A stretch of 64,000 bases of DNA from NCBI GenBank assembly GCA_035235625.1, contig CP141147.1, positions 13,753,001-13,817,000 on the forward strand, written 5' to 3'. The notes under the pieces were generated by a model, which worked only from the letters and a program-made list of their open reading frames with translations, was not told the origin of the DNA and ran no database searches. Below, piece by piece: positions 46,351 through 58,281 of the stretch (position 1 is the stretch's first letter; each line of letters begins with the position of its first letter). This stretch comes from Saururus chinensis. Its lineage: Eukaryota > Streptophyta > Magnoliopsida > Piperales > Saururaceae. Both the position numbers and the translations under genes were made by a program.

Positions 46351-48464
46351 TGTGTGCACACATTTGCTTTATCTACTTATTGTTATTATATTTGCTAATA
46401 ATACTAATAGTCATGTGCATGTAGTGTACCTCACCCTTCTAGCGGATTTCGACTTGGTGGGCACTTACGCATGAGGCAGTATTACCCTTGCGTACTTATA
46501 TCGATAATGAAAAACTTGTCAAGTTATGACCTCAAGGATTGCTGACTTCCTGACACTTCTTCATGTAAATAAATTTGTTGAAATATTTTTTCCCATACGT
46601 ACAAATTTTTCTAGTTTTTAATATTTGCTTTTATGATATTTTATGCTACAACTATGGTCATAAAAATATTTACATGTTGCATGACCAACTATTGAGATAA
46701 GCTCAGTAGTGGAGGGTGCTGTATTAGGAGCTATGTACATATTTTTTAAAATTATTAAATTTTTAACATAATTTTATGTGGACGTGTTAAATTTAACTTC
46801 TTAAGGTAGAATTTCGGATAAGAAAAACCCCAAATTCACAAGGAGTATACAGAGGAGAACTGGACCACGAGGGCTTTTATTAACTATTTATATTTTATTA
46901 CATCACATGTAACAGAAAAAATATTTTATTATATTTTTTATTAGATTGCAAGATTATTTATGCCTAACAAATTCGTAAAACGAGCTTACTCTGCACGTTT
47001 GCCTTTAAAATTATAGGAAAATAATTTTGTTTTAGGCCATTAGCAATGTCGTCTTACTCGCTATGAAAATTTTTCTTTATTTGATTGTAAAATAATTGTT
47101 ACTTGACTTCTTGTGTTATCAGGAGTCAGAATTTGGGTTTGAGGACTCAGTGGGCCTGAAGTCATGCGGCGAGGAGAAATTGACGACCCAATCGCAAAAA
47201 TCGGCCCTGTTCGTCGCGGGAAAGAGATGGGTACTCACTAGTGAGAAGCAGCACTCGCGGTGCTATGATCTTCCCCACCGGCCTGCCTCTGCTCCAGCGA
47301 TCCCACGCTAGTTGTCCGCGCTGCGGAAGCTGCGGTTTTGGACATTGAGGGTACCTTCAATCATACCTTTGGGTTTGCTACAGGGTAACTTTTACTCCCA
47401 CTCAATCTGTTCTTATGATTTACTTGATGGTGATAACTATTTTTTTAGGGAGTATTAAAGCTCTGCTGCTGCGCTTTTTTTTCATAAAATTTTTTTTGTC
47501 AGTAAAAGGGGTCTTGAGCCCATCTATTAATCAAAATGCTAGATACAAAGAGAGAAAGAAACAAAATAGTTTACAGAATAGTTGGGCTAGTTTATGTGGC
47601 TCATTCTTGTTAATTGGTTCAATTTATAACGTTGTTAATTTGATCGGTGGCAAGGTTCCTTTACCAACTCTTTGTTTCATTAGTTTTCTTTCACTGCGAA
47701 TATTTCTTTTTTTGAGAGAACAAAAAAGTTGGCATATCAGTGCCGTGGCAGGTTACTTGTTTACAGAAAAAGCTGGTTTCTAAATGAAAATCTTGTATTC
47801 ATTGCACTGCTTCATGTATTCTACAATAGTTATGATAAAGAGGATTTTGATTGGACATTGAAATCGATATAAAGTTATGTACCTTTGATTTATTTGATAC
47901 CATTTATGTGAGGACCAAGATTAAGCTTACAACATATACAACGGCAATCTGTCCCCCATTGTTTTTTTTTGTGGAAGCAAGTAAAAGTAAAGGTTCTACA
48001 TATAGTGAAGCATCACCCTGGGGTACAATTGCACAATTATCTTATTGAAGACAACAAAGTTAATGTGTAATCGTGTGCAGTATAAATTTGGTTGCATTGT
48101 TTCATTGACTGTAAACTTATTTGAAAGGCGGCCTCTGTAGCAGAAAACCTTTTCTTAATTAATGTCTTTTTTCTCTTTTTGTATCACCACATTGAACAAA
48201 TAGTGCCAATTATATATATGTGTGAGTTATTGTTGATTTAAGATGTGTGACACATATCTGACTGACCATATGGTATAAAATACTAGAAATCTTCCGACCA
48301 TGCAAACCAGTAATTGACTAGGAATTATCCATAAGCTTTTGTAGGCTCATTTGGCTTCACTCGTTAACTTCAATTCCAGCTATATTCACCTAGCCAGATA
48401 ATTTGAAATTCTCATGAAGTAACTGACAGCAGGCGAAGTAATTGACAGCAGGAGCAACTCTTGA
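46351..48464. other. Mostly empty; one GC-rich exon-like island at 47120-47385
   Basis: Around 47120-47385 the sequence becomes GC-rich with CpGs, is preceded by an acceptor-like TGTTATCAG and followed by a donor-like CAGG|GTAACT, and stays open for 72 codons in one frame. No domain is recognised. The remainder is AT-rich; 47400-48050 has only short frames. Confidence 0.3.
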
Positions 48465-48605
48465 ATTGTCCTAAAAAGTGGAAGAGAAAGACCAAGGAAA
48501 ACCTGGATGGAATCAGTAAGAAAAGAAAAGAAAGTAGACATCTCCAATATGGCATACTAACTAGCTTGATGGAAGAATTGGACTGTTACTGACCCCAAGA
48601 AATAG
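48465..48605 (+). pseudogene. C-terminal fragment of an RTE-type LINE
   Basis: The frame gives RPRKTWMESVRKE, then a diverged stretch ending WKNWTVTDPKK. RTE-clade plant LINE proteins end with a GRPRKTW.E...D ... A.DR..WR..I.VADP block, and this matches in order and spacing. One internal stop. 5' end not found. Confidence 0.5.
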
Positions 48606-50598
48606 GATGTGGTGGTGCTAATGATGATTATGATTAGTGGACACGGGAGAAAATGTAGGGTTCATAAAAATGGTATAAAAATTAATATGAGATTGGCTAG
48701 CTGCGCATGTGGTGTGCACAGTTGGAGTGTGAGCTATTGTGGCTCACCTCCTTTCTTTCTTCCCTCCTGGGTGTGCCACACCTGTGAACGCCTTGTAAAC
48801 ATGGGTAGTGTTCAACTGCTGGGGTTGAGTTTCTCCGCCTTAACCAATTATGGTGATGCATTTACAATGTTTTGTGCAAATAAGACTTTGCATGTGGAAG
48901 TGTAACCTGGATTCCTGTATCTGGATCAAACCTTCAAATATCAATTGTAGACTTCATAAGGCAGATTTCCACCGGAAGCTTATGTAGAAGAAACTTTATT
49001 GTGATTGTTGCTTTGTCAAGTCAGGGATTTTTCGATTATATTAGTGCACAGATTATTGACAAAATTATGAAGGTAAAGCAGAACGACAGCTCTTTTGGCA
49101 AGTTTCTCAACTGGGCAGCATTCAGGTCTGGAAATTGGTTGCATCAAGACATGATTTGAATTTTTTTTTAAAATAAAAAATGAAAACGCCATAAAAATGG
49201 AACTGAATTAACAATTGGAACAAATATTATATAGTTACGTTAATTTATTAATTAGTTTGTAGATATTTGCTGGGGAGTGGAACATCCTATGTGGGATGTC
49301 TTAATAGATCTTGAGGTAACCTTAGTGGAGAAGTTCACAGATTGACAACTAACTATTTTCATGATTAATATAACCAACAGTATCATTCCATTTGCATTAT
49401 TCTTGAATAAAATATTATGTGGAAGAAGGCAGGTGCCGGAGTTCTCAGTAACTTGATCTTCAACTTGAAGCTTTTTTATTGATAAACATAAATTGATCTT
49501 CTAGCATATGTAGGATATGTCTGTCAGCATCCATTTCTCGTTCCTAACTGTGACTTCTGACATTCAATCTTTGCCCTTTTAGTAATGTTTTCAGTTGCAT
49601 TCTATAATTGTGACTCATACTGCTTTTTAAGTGAACCATTCAGGTAAAAAATTCATTACTAGTATTCACTTGAGGATGTGTCTAAAAAAATGCTCCAAAA
49701 AGGAGCATTTGGCAGTTAAGACATGTCACAATATTTAAATGGATGGGCTACTGTGTAACAAATAACGATTTCGGAGATGAATTTTTTACAAGATTTCCCA
49801 TATATTTGTAGTTCCATCTCCTTAATTTATACTCTTTCCATGTCGTTTTTGCTTATAGGCATCTAGAATTGAGTTATAAACAATGGGTGAAGAGAAGAGT
49901 GCACTGGCCATTTGAAAGCTGGTGTCTATGTGAGTATTACCGGTGATCTTGGCAGCAAAGTAACTGCTTTGGGGTGGGGGGGCGGGGGCGCGGGGGAGGG
50001 GATTTCACCCTTTCCATTAACTCTATTCTCGGGACTTCTCTTTTTTCCTTTCTTTAGTCTCTGCGTTCTTGGGTTCCTCCTTTGCTTATTTGACAACATG
50101 GCATCATCTTCATTGATAAAAGGTTTTCTTTGTGAAATCTTTTGTCTCAATCCCAAAATAATCACAAATGCAAACCTCTCTCGTTGCCCGAAGATAAAGA
50201 ATCAAAGAAGCATCACCACTGAAAGACGAACTTTTGGAGAAAGAGGGCGAAAAATGGAAGCATACAGTGGTTGATTAAATTCTTGGTAAAAGATCATACT
50301 ACATGGGTCCTAAGAATGCAATTGGTTGTTTGTGGAATTCCAGGGATGCGATTGAAATCCTTTCTCTATCAGATGAGTTTTTCTATTAAAGTTTGCAGAT
50401 GAAGATTATTGTAAAAAGGCTGCTTAGATTCCTAGGGCTGCCTCTCTTCTTGGTATCCTTTGGTTTTGTGTGTTAAAGTCTCATTTCAAAGTTGCAGAAG
50501 GCCCCATGCTGTCAGTTATCAGTCCTTGCTGGTATGCATCTCTATTGGATTATTTCTTTTCTTTTACCGTTGAAAGTATGTAAATAATTGGAAAAAGT
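48606..50598. other. Unassigned, with one G-rich tract
   Basis: Only short frames without domains are present. A run of G-tracts lies at 49971-50001. A 120-codon frame over that tract (49912-50274) has a composition set by the G-run and no recognisable domain. Confidence 0.35.
49971..50001 (+). other. G-quadruplex-prone tract
   Basis: Six G-runs of three or more lie within 31 bases (GGGGTGGGGGGGCGGGGGC and onwards), satisfying the G3+N1-7 four-run rule several times over. Confidence 0.85.
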
Positions 50599-50829
50599 AT
50601 GTCAAAGTTTTTATGGAGGCAGAAGGAAAATGACAAGTACCATCCTTTCAAGGAGAGCATAGCATGTATACCTAAGCAAGTGGGTGGTCTAGGACTGCGA
50701 GCTTTGCAAGAATGGTGTAAGGTTGGCCTTTATCAACTATTTTTGAGGTTGAGTACTGAGAAAGAAGGATTGTGGATCAGATGGATAAAAAATATTATAT
50801 GTATGATTCTTCCATTTGGATGGCTCTGA
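50599..50829 (+). pseudogene. LINE fragment, region after the reverse transcriptase
   Basis: The frame MSKFLWRQKEN ... IACIPKQVGGLGLRAL matches the conserved FLW...C.PK..GGLG.R block that follows the RT of plant L1-type LINEs, with an LWIRWIKN end. No RT or endonuclease is attached. The surrounding 49.9-51.6 kb may be further LINE sequence too decayed to read. Confidence 0.65.
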
Positions 50830-51996
50830 TAACGGCATTGACTCTGTTTTTTTTGTGGAGCCTGGAATGAGGAACGTGCAGAACCTGCAATGACAAGTGA
50901 TTGAAGATGCATAAAGTCTTGTTTATAAGACCCACATAGTGCATGGTGGAGATAGTTGGAGATGCTGAAGAAATATGGAACATGCCACAAAAGGGAAATT
51001 GTATCAATTAAAAGAAATTGGATAGACCCACATAGGATTTGGATGAAAAATCAGGAGCGCACACAGAGTCCCACTTGTTGCAACATACCAATTCTCATGG
51101 CTCAATGCCTCTTCCCCTCTTCGTAAGGATCATTTGTACAAAATCAATTGGATGTACTTTTCCAAGAGTTTTAACTAATAGAAGTCCCAGGTAAGGGACC
51201 TTTTATTGCCAAAAAACTAATGAATTTGATTGGGCCTTATGGTTGTTGCTAGCCCTTATAAGACACTAGGGTGAAGGTTCGGGTTGTGAAGAACCATATG
51301 GAATTAGAGGACCCCTGAGGAAGGAGATCGAGTCCATTTTTGACATGACATTGCAGAAGGAAGGCTCCACCGTGCATATAGCAACATTGAGTTCATTGGA
51401 AATGTCAATGGAGATGGTTGAACAACTAATGGCTTCTGATTTACTGTTGTTGAAGTTGGCATTGATCGCAGAGTGGCCAACTGGGTGGCCAAGCGTGGAA
51501 TGTAGCTTCGGGTAGAGGTGTGGACAGAAAAACCTTCCAGAGATGCTTCCTCTTTCTTCTGGTACATGGAAGTTGGTGACCATATCAAAGATGTGGCTGG
51601 AGGTTTTGCCGTGGATGATGGGTAACAGTTGATGATGACTGCGAGTTTAACTATGGAGAGGATGGAGAAATGGTGCTAGAAAGGTGGAACGAAATCACAA
51701 ACCTAAAGTAGTTCTTGATGAATTTCTATCTCCTGCCTGAGAGAGAGAGCAAAGGGGGGAGTCGGGGCTTAGGCTGAGAGACTGAGTTCTGGGAGAAAAT
51801 CACTTTCATTCAACCAAAATTACTGAATTACATAAGTGCTGTTTTTTTTATAATAAAGCCTAATGACCTCATATAACCAAACTAATTGAAAATGACAACT
51901 GCGTGCTACCAACTTTAAGACTAAAATTACCCTAGTAGCAATAAAGAAAACAACTACTATTAACCCTAAATGTTGAAACCATCTAGTGTGTCTGCA
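50830..51996. other. Unassigned; probably LINE tail and 3' end of the chromovirus
   Basis: Short frames at 51266-51588 on the minus strand show no domain. The part from ~51740 to 51996 is directly downstream (minus strand) of the chromodomain remnant and is likely 3' untranslated or LTR sequence of that element. No LTR partner exists in the window. Confidence 0.3.
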
Positions 51997-51999
51997 TCA

Positions 52000-53100
52000 A
52001 TTCCCGCTTGCTGAAAAGAACTCAGCCTCCGAAGAGTCAGAATCGTGATACTTCTTCGGGATAATAGAATCTAGGCAACGAAACATCCTCCATGATCCGT
52101 GATGCGTTAGAGTTGAACCGACCAAAACAAACAAAATAGTGCTGACAACCACCACCACTAGAGGTAACAATCTCACGGTCAAGGACAGTGACAGTTTGGT
52201 CATCAGGTGGGAGCACAAGTGGGGGCAAATGAGGTACTGGAGCCTTAATGCTATTGGTAGGAATGACAGAGGGCTAAAAGTGCCACTTTAAGGGAACAAG
52301 TTTTCAATATTTCAAATGCGGCTGATGTGAAGGCCATGGCAAATCAATGGAATGGACATAAGGACCAAGTTTGCAAAGATTCTGGTAAGGCCCTATATTA
52401 CAGACATGAAGTTTCTTGACTGAAATTTTGGGGAATGTTCAGGGCACACACATACCATTACATAACCACCTTCATTGAATTCCTGTTTCCTACTATGTTT
52501 GTCAGTAGCAAGTTTACAGTTAGCATTACTCATGGCAAGTTTACATCGAATATCAGCATGCAGTTCATGCATATCATGGGCAAAAGAATCGGTAGAAGCA
52601 AAAGGGCAGTCGTCAGTGGGTAAAGGGTTGAAGTCAATTGGTTGGTGTGGGGGTAGGTCATAAACAATTTCAAAAGGACTTTTTTTATAGATAGATTGAG
52701 GGAACTATTGTAAGCAAACTCGGCTGTGGGTAGCACTGAATCATCAACGGTTTTACTATAGGCAATGAAGGATGCCATCTTAGAGAACCTATTTACCACT
52801 ATTAAGATAGAACATGACTATGCTGTGTTCTGGGCAACCCAAAGATAAAGTCCATCCTAACGTCTTGCCAAGGAGTGTATGGGCAACCATAGGTGTGTAC
52901 AACCCAATGTTCTATTTACAAACCTTAGCCAATTGGCAAGGACAACATGGGACACAATTTGATCAATCTGCATTCAAAGATGGCTTAATAAAATCTATCT
53001 TCCACTCGGGTAATAGTCCTATCTTTTCCAAAATGGCCGGCTATACCTTTGACATGCAATTCCCTACGAAGAGTTGGAACTGCAAAATAGGTAACCGTCA
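52000..53100 (-). pseudogene. gypsy integrase with internal deletion and chromodomain tail
   Basis: MDFIFGLPRTQ (first catalytic Asp) lies near 52845, then VNRFSKMASFIAYSKT, which jumps straight to LPTAEFAYNSSLNLS: about 100 residues with the second Asp and the Glu are deleted. 52228-52037 reads LVLPPDDQTVTVLDREIV and then a chromodomain-like stretch. Chromodomains bind modified histones in related elements. Confidence 0.7.
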
Positions 53101-53169
53101 TGATTTATGAAATCTAAATGGTCTCGATGGTTACCCTCTTGAGTCTCTTGAAAATAGTACCAAAGTCAG

Positions 53170-53970
53170 GACACTAGAAGTAGTCATCTTTTAGTCTTTC
53201 AAATCCATGGAAACTACTAGCCTTACTAATGGATGCTGACATTGGCCATTCTCGAATAACCCGCAGTTTATCAGGGGTCAGGAGCAATATCATGTGCAAA
53301 TATAATGAAACTAAGGAAGAACTTTAATTTCCATGAAGGAACACTTTTTGAGATTGACATACAATCTCTGACATGAAAGTAGTAAGAACCTCAGTAAGAT
53401 GGCACAAGTGTTCCTCCTTTGACTGACTACAAACCAATACATCATCAAAATACACCACCAAAAATTTACCAATGAAAGGATGTAGGACTCGAGTTATGAC
53501 CCTCATAAATGTACTAAGAAAGGCTGAAGGGCATGACTAACCGCTCCTACAGTTCATCTAGCATTTTAAATGCAGTCTTCCATTCATCAGTGGTCGAATT
53601 TATATTTGGTGATACCCACTGTGCAAATCAATTTTTGGAAAACCATTTAGAGCCGGCTAACACATCTAACATGTCATCAAGATGGGGAATGGGAAACATG
53701 TAATTGCTTGTAATTATGTTGATAGCTTGGCTATCAACACATTCTTCGCAAACTATCCTTCTTTAGAGTTAAAAGGGCTGGGACAACACAAATACTAAAG
53801 TTTTCACAATCCTGAATATTACTCATGCATGACAATTTATTTGGCGACTCTTCTGGTGCCACATCACTATGCTTTGTCAGCAATGGGATGATATTAGGAG
53901 GTGGCATCAGTGTGCCATCTAATGAATTGAGGAGTGTTACTTTTAACAACCAAGGCTGACACAATACGCG
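53170..53970 (-). pseudogene. gypsy reverse transcriptase
   Basis: Motifs appear in order: [16 protein letters not shown] (family P.L..KKDGSWRMC); [18 protein letters not shown] (family FPIPRLDDMLD.L.G) near 53700; a decayed YHQ...DE.KTAF region near 53560; and the active site VVYFDDVLVCS at ~53440-53449 with both Asp intact. Stops and frame changes separate the motifs. Confidence 0.82.
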
Positions 53971-53999
53971 ACTTTTGTCCTTCTCCTTCTCAAATTCAT

Positions 54000-54027
54000 T
54001 GTGGGTGTGGGTGTGGGTGTGGATGTG
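54000..54027. repeat. GTGGGT simple repeat
   Basis: About four and a half GTGGGT units, slightly interrupted. Confidence 0.8.
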
Positions 54028-54639
54028 GAGAGATTTTTATTGGGGAGGTTGGGTAGGGGTCTGTTGCTTTTCATGCTTTACCTTTGTGGTGGGTTGAGCT
54101 GGGGTGAGTATGATGCATTTACCCTTATGGGTGAAAATATAGGTGTTGGTGCGAGTGACATTATTATGATAAAGCCATGGTCTACTGAGTAATATATGAG
54201 TCACATCCATAGGAAGGACATCACACCACAGTTAGCAGTGTCGAAACCCATCTGTAGAGGGTCCAAATACCTCTTGAAAATAGGTCAGGACGTCCTGTCA
54301 ACCCAAGCGACCCTACAAGGCTAGGGTGTGACTCAGACTGTAATTTTATTTGTGCAACTCCAGATGTGGAGACCCATTCATAGTACTTCCCCAATTAATG
54401 ATAAATTTGCAGACTTTATCCCCAAATTTGATGAAGTTGTGTAAAACAGAGGCGTATTTCTAATCATCATGCTCATTTGGGGTAGACAAGATACACCTCA
54501 TGATTTTCGCGTGTGTGGATATCTCAATCCTGTCCTCAATCTTCTCTCCCAAAACTAGAGGCTTGACTAGAGGGTCAAACACCTCATCCACTTTGTCATG
54601 CTCAACATCATCCTCATGACCTACAAGTAATGTGCAATT

Positions 54640-55949
54640 AAGGCAACTAGAGGTGACATGACGGATACCATGACAGGAAAAGCATCAAATAGAGGACCCA
54701 CTGGGGTTGAAAATAGTGGCACTAGACTTCAGTATGGAAGAATTGCTGGGAACCAATGGATCAGCACAAGAACTTGCATTTGAGGTAAACTTGTTGGTGA
54801 CTCTAGGTATCAACTTGGACATTTCCCTAGACTGCTCCAGGGGGTTAGTTTGCAATTGCTGGAAGGGCAACCTGTTGAGCTTTTCAATCTCCAATGCCTT
54901 CTGGAAGGCCTCCTCGGGCGTGTCAATAGATTGAAGATTGACCTCTGTTTTAACCACGGGTTTCACGCCATTTATGAATTTGGTGATGGTAATCCAAGGC
55001 TGTTCTCTAATGCGACACCACATGAACAACTCCTCAAACTGGGACATTTAATCAGCTATAATCCACGGGTCATGCCTCAAATTCAACCATTGATCGAACA
55101 TTTGTTTCCTATAGTAGTTGGGGAGATATTTTTCCTTTAGTTTATGTTTCATTTCAGCCCACCATGTAATAGTAAGTTCATCAAAACATGCCAGATTGAT
55201 TTAGAACCATTTGCAAATAGCAGTTGGAAGAGCCAATAAGCTTCATTTTGGCAACAAGGATGCGCTCTATATCCAACATGTCATACCAATCATAGAAGTC
55301 CGCCATGTTGTTGAACCACTCAAGAAAGGCATTCAGGTCCAACTTACCATCAAAACTATGGGCCTCAACTTTAACCTCTTTGTGATATCCCTATTGCCAT
55401 GCTGGTGATTGGGAGGGTTGTAATTATTGTGGTGACGCCTATAGTGATACTACCCACAGTTTGGAAATTGGAAAATGGGGGGGTGCATCATCTAGCTCAT
55501 CATCGGATACACCGTGGTATCCATGTTTACTATGAAAAGACCCCTCACACTGGTTCGGATTAATTGGCTGGGCATTAGGACTATCCTAAGAAACAATTTT
55601 GGGTTGGGGATGAGTGGATTGTTTGTCATTGTCGTTAAGACTATTCTGAAACAATTTTTGGTTGACGACAAGTGGATGATTCATCATCATTGTCGTTAAT
55701 TGGACGTTTTCCTAATGACACAGAAATTTGGGACACTTGGTGGGTCAATCTAGCTACAGTTATGGCCTGTGCATGGGTTTGTGCCTGGATTTGGAATTCA
55801 TGGTGTGTGGTTTGTGCTTGAGTTCGGTGATCATGGCACAGAGTGAAGCTCACATTCCATTTTTGGACTGGGCATCCATGAGGTCTCAAACAGTCATTAG
55901 GTAGGGGATGGGTCTTGGGTAAATGGTACGCAAATGGAAGGGTTAGCAC
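54640..55949 (-). pseudogene. gag with CCHC zinc knuckle
   Basis: 55047-54685 encodes the retrotransposon gag core (FEELFMWCRIREQPW, then FINGVKPVVKTEV, then EEAFQKALEIEKL). It is followed, after a TGA at 54688-54690, by CFSCHGIRHVTSSC, a CX2CX4HX4C knuckle. The N-terminal part near 55949-55641 is linked by position only. Gag packages element RNA; this copy is broken. Confidence 0.75.
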
Positions 55950-56330
55950 CCTTGAAATTCAACCAATATTAAATTTAGAAATGGCCCAAGTAATACTCAC
56001 TATAAATATGTACTGTACATGTGCAAGTATAAGGAAAATAATGGAAGTAGCTATGCAATTGACTTGCACAATCAGCAGTAAAATGGCAGCAAGCGCATAT
56101 AAAAGGCAGCAAAGTAGGGGTATAAATTGTGAAGGGTAAGATGGTACCTTTTAGAAGAATTGCCATGTTTTCTTGTTTGGTAGGGGTCTATAGACAACTG
56201 ACCTGGTTGTAAGGTAAATCTAGCCCCAAATTTATGAGTCAAAGTGTATCCTCTAACCGGGATTAACCCAAAACTGAGTATTCTTTCCACTTCCCACAAC
56301 AGATTTGAAGCGACGGAGAAAGAATCTCTC
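55950..56330. other. Unassigned, upstream of the chromovirus gag
   Basis: Only short overlapping frames on both strands; possibly the 5' untranslated part of the chromovirus (minus strand). No LTR recognised. Confidence 0.3.
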
Positions 56331-57020
56331 AACAGAATAATCTTCTTCCATCCCTAAGATGATTGCCGATAGTATGAGACAACCAAGATAGTAGATTGAT
56401 GGATGTAAAAGGCATATGAATCCACTGGACTCACCAAAGACTCCTTATCTGCAATATTTTCCAAAATAATTTGGTCAACCCCACAAGACCCAATGATGAA
56501 TGACTCTAATTCCTAAACCTCCCTCCCCCTCTGGGCCGCACAAAGAAAACCATTCAAAAGGTTAAATCTTTCAAAGAATCACCACACGACCAATGAAACG
56601 AATTCATCATTTGTTCCAACTCCTTCCAAACTTTCTTGGGCAACAAAAAACGACATAGACCAATAAAAGTGTATACTGGTTGGTTTGAATTGATTTGATG
56701 AGTTGGAGGGGGCCAGCAGAAGAAATAAGATTCATCTTCCATCCAGATAAAGCATGCTGAAATTTAAGGAGATGGTGGCACATGGCACATGGAGCATCTT
56801 AAGGATCCAGTGAAGAGAGGGGTTTTGGGGGAGGTGAAAAAGTTGGATGAAATAAGAAATTTAGGATTTTAAGATAATTTGAGGGTGAAAGTTGGATGAA
56901 GGGGATCATCTCTGGGGCCTGAGAGGTCCGTTCCTAAATGATTTCAGGTTAAAAATCCCTCTTAGAACTCTAGCCGATTGAGAGGAGGGGAATTGGAGAA
57001 GATGACTACTCAAACTAACT
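56331..57020 (-). pseudogene. LINE fragment, copy 1 of a duplicated block
   Basis: On the minus strand 56742-56554 reads FLLPKKVWKELEQMM.SFHW, the FLLPK.V..EI.....FLW block after the RT of L1-type plant LINEs. Further down, traces of RP.GGG and KLFWKILQIRSLW continue the family order. The block 56593-57020 is repeated at 57078-57498. Confidence 0.6.
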
Positions 57021-57052
57021 CAATTTTAGTTAGTTTGAGTAGTCATCTTCTC
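56996..57052. repeat. Perfect 25-bp inverted repeat with a 7-base loop
   Basis: The left arm 56996-57020 (GAGAAGATGACTACTCAAAC plus TAACT) is exactly complementary to the right arm 57028-57052, with loop CAATTTT. The left arm is part of the duplicated LINE block (copy 2 has it at 57468-57492 with one base changed); the right arm is an extra inverted piece at the joint between the two copies. Confidence 0.95.
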
Positions 57053-57498
57053 AAACTAACTGGAGTTGGAATGAAAGATGAAACAAATCCATCATTTGTT
57101 CCAATTCCTTCCAAACTTTCTTGGGCAACAAAAAATGACATAGACCAATAAAAGTGTATGTTGGTTTGAATTGATTTGATGAGTTGGAGGGGGCCAGCAG
57201 AAGAAATAAGATTAATCTTCCATCCAGATAAAGCATGCTGAAATTTAAGGAGATGGTGGCACATGGAGCATCTTAAAGATCCAGTGAAGAGAGGGGTTTT
57301 GGGGGGGTGAAAAGTTGGATGAAATAAGAAATTTAGGATTTTAAGATAATTTGAGGGTGAAAGTTGGATGAAGGGGATCATCTCTGGGGCCTGAGAGGTC
57401 CGTTCCTAAATGATTTCAGGTTAAAAATCCCTCTTAGAACTCTAGCCGATTGAGAGGAGGGGAATTGGAGAAGATGACTACCTAAACTAACTCAATTT
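57043..57498 (-). pseudogene. LINE fragment, copy 2 of the duplicated block
   Basis: On the minus strand: LSGWKINLISSAGPLQLIKS, FYWSMSFFVAQ or, in the next frame, HFLLPKKVWKELEQMM, the thumb/connection region after the RT of plant L1 LINEs. It is ~95% identical to copy 1, with two small deletions (for example one of two GCACATG repeats). Direct orientation. Confidence 0.65.
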
Positions 57499-58264
57499 TC
57501 CATTCATTAATCAACCATTGAAACTAGAGCTTTGCCTGCATATTTATAGACTTTGAAAGTAAGAATCTTAATCCTACTTAATAAAGGAACAACAGATACT
57601 ACAAGAAATAAGATTATTTTAACTTAAGAATTGAGCAATCAACTATCACTTAACAACTAAGCAACCTAACAATTGGCCTAAACGTGGGTCATAATTTTTC
57701 AGGTTTTGCAAAAGAAATGTGGTAGCTGGAAGCCTTCTTAAATACCTTCTTTGCACCACCGTTTCACTGAGAAAAAGAGTTAGAAATGCAAGGGATTTTC
57801 TTGGCGAAGAACAACACAAACATTACCTTCTTGACTACATTGAGAATGAAGTCTGCACCTACATTTTAGCATCCCCTTTCTTCTCAAAGTCTCTTTTGGC
57901 TTTTTGTCATCTTAAAACCTAATGGCATATGTGATTTTCCTTTTTGGTTATTTCATTGACTCATTGCATTTGGTTTTTCTTTTATTATTGATGATTAATG
58001 TTTTGGGCCTGAGGCGAAAGCTTACTGAGCAAAGAAACAAAAAGGAGTTGAGTCATTGAAGTTGTTTCTGTGTATAAACTTAATATTGGGACAAATGTAT
58101 TTACTTACTCTATGTTGGTAGAAGGATGGAACTTTAATAGCTTAAAAATTCTGTGATCGGATTGATTGTCATGTTTCAAAACCAACTTTTGTAGAAAATG
58201 TTTCCAATGCGTTCATAAGCATGCAAATTATTGGCTTTTGTAACTTCTACGATTATTTCTTTAG
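57499..58264. other. Upstream region and probable 5' UTR intron of the MUSTANG-like gene
   Basis: No gene is supported. A pyrimidine-rich tract ending ATTTCTTTAG at 58264 is a good splice acceptor 17 bases before the start codon, so the leader is probably spliced. The first exon and promoter were not identified. Confidence 0.45.
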
Positions 58265-58281
58265 GTAGGTCTCCCTGTACC

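Larger units (their letters stand above)
51997..55949 (-). mobile_element. Decayed Ty3/gypsy chromovirus, internal region
   Basis: Read on the minus strand the order is gag (55949 to ~54640), protease/RT (to ~53170), integrase (~53100-52500) and chromodomain (52228-52000): the expected order of a chromovirus with no LTR recognised on either side. Multiple stops and deletions. A (GTGGGT)-type simple repeat at 54000-54027 lies between gag and RT. Confidence 0.8.

Noticed and set aside
47325-47390. Possible enolase-phosphatase (DEP1-type) motif VLDIEGT
   Set aside because: Only seven residues match; the following residues do not (TTTPISF is expected) and no other part of such a gene was found.
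51266-51588. Two minus-strand frames of ~100 codons between the LINE fragment and the chromovirus
   Set aside because: They overlap each other in different frames and have no recognisable motif; probably chance frames in transposon debris.
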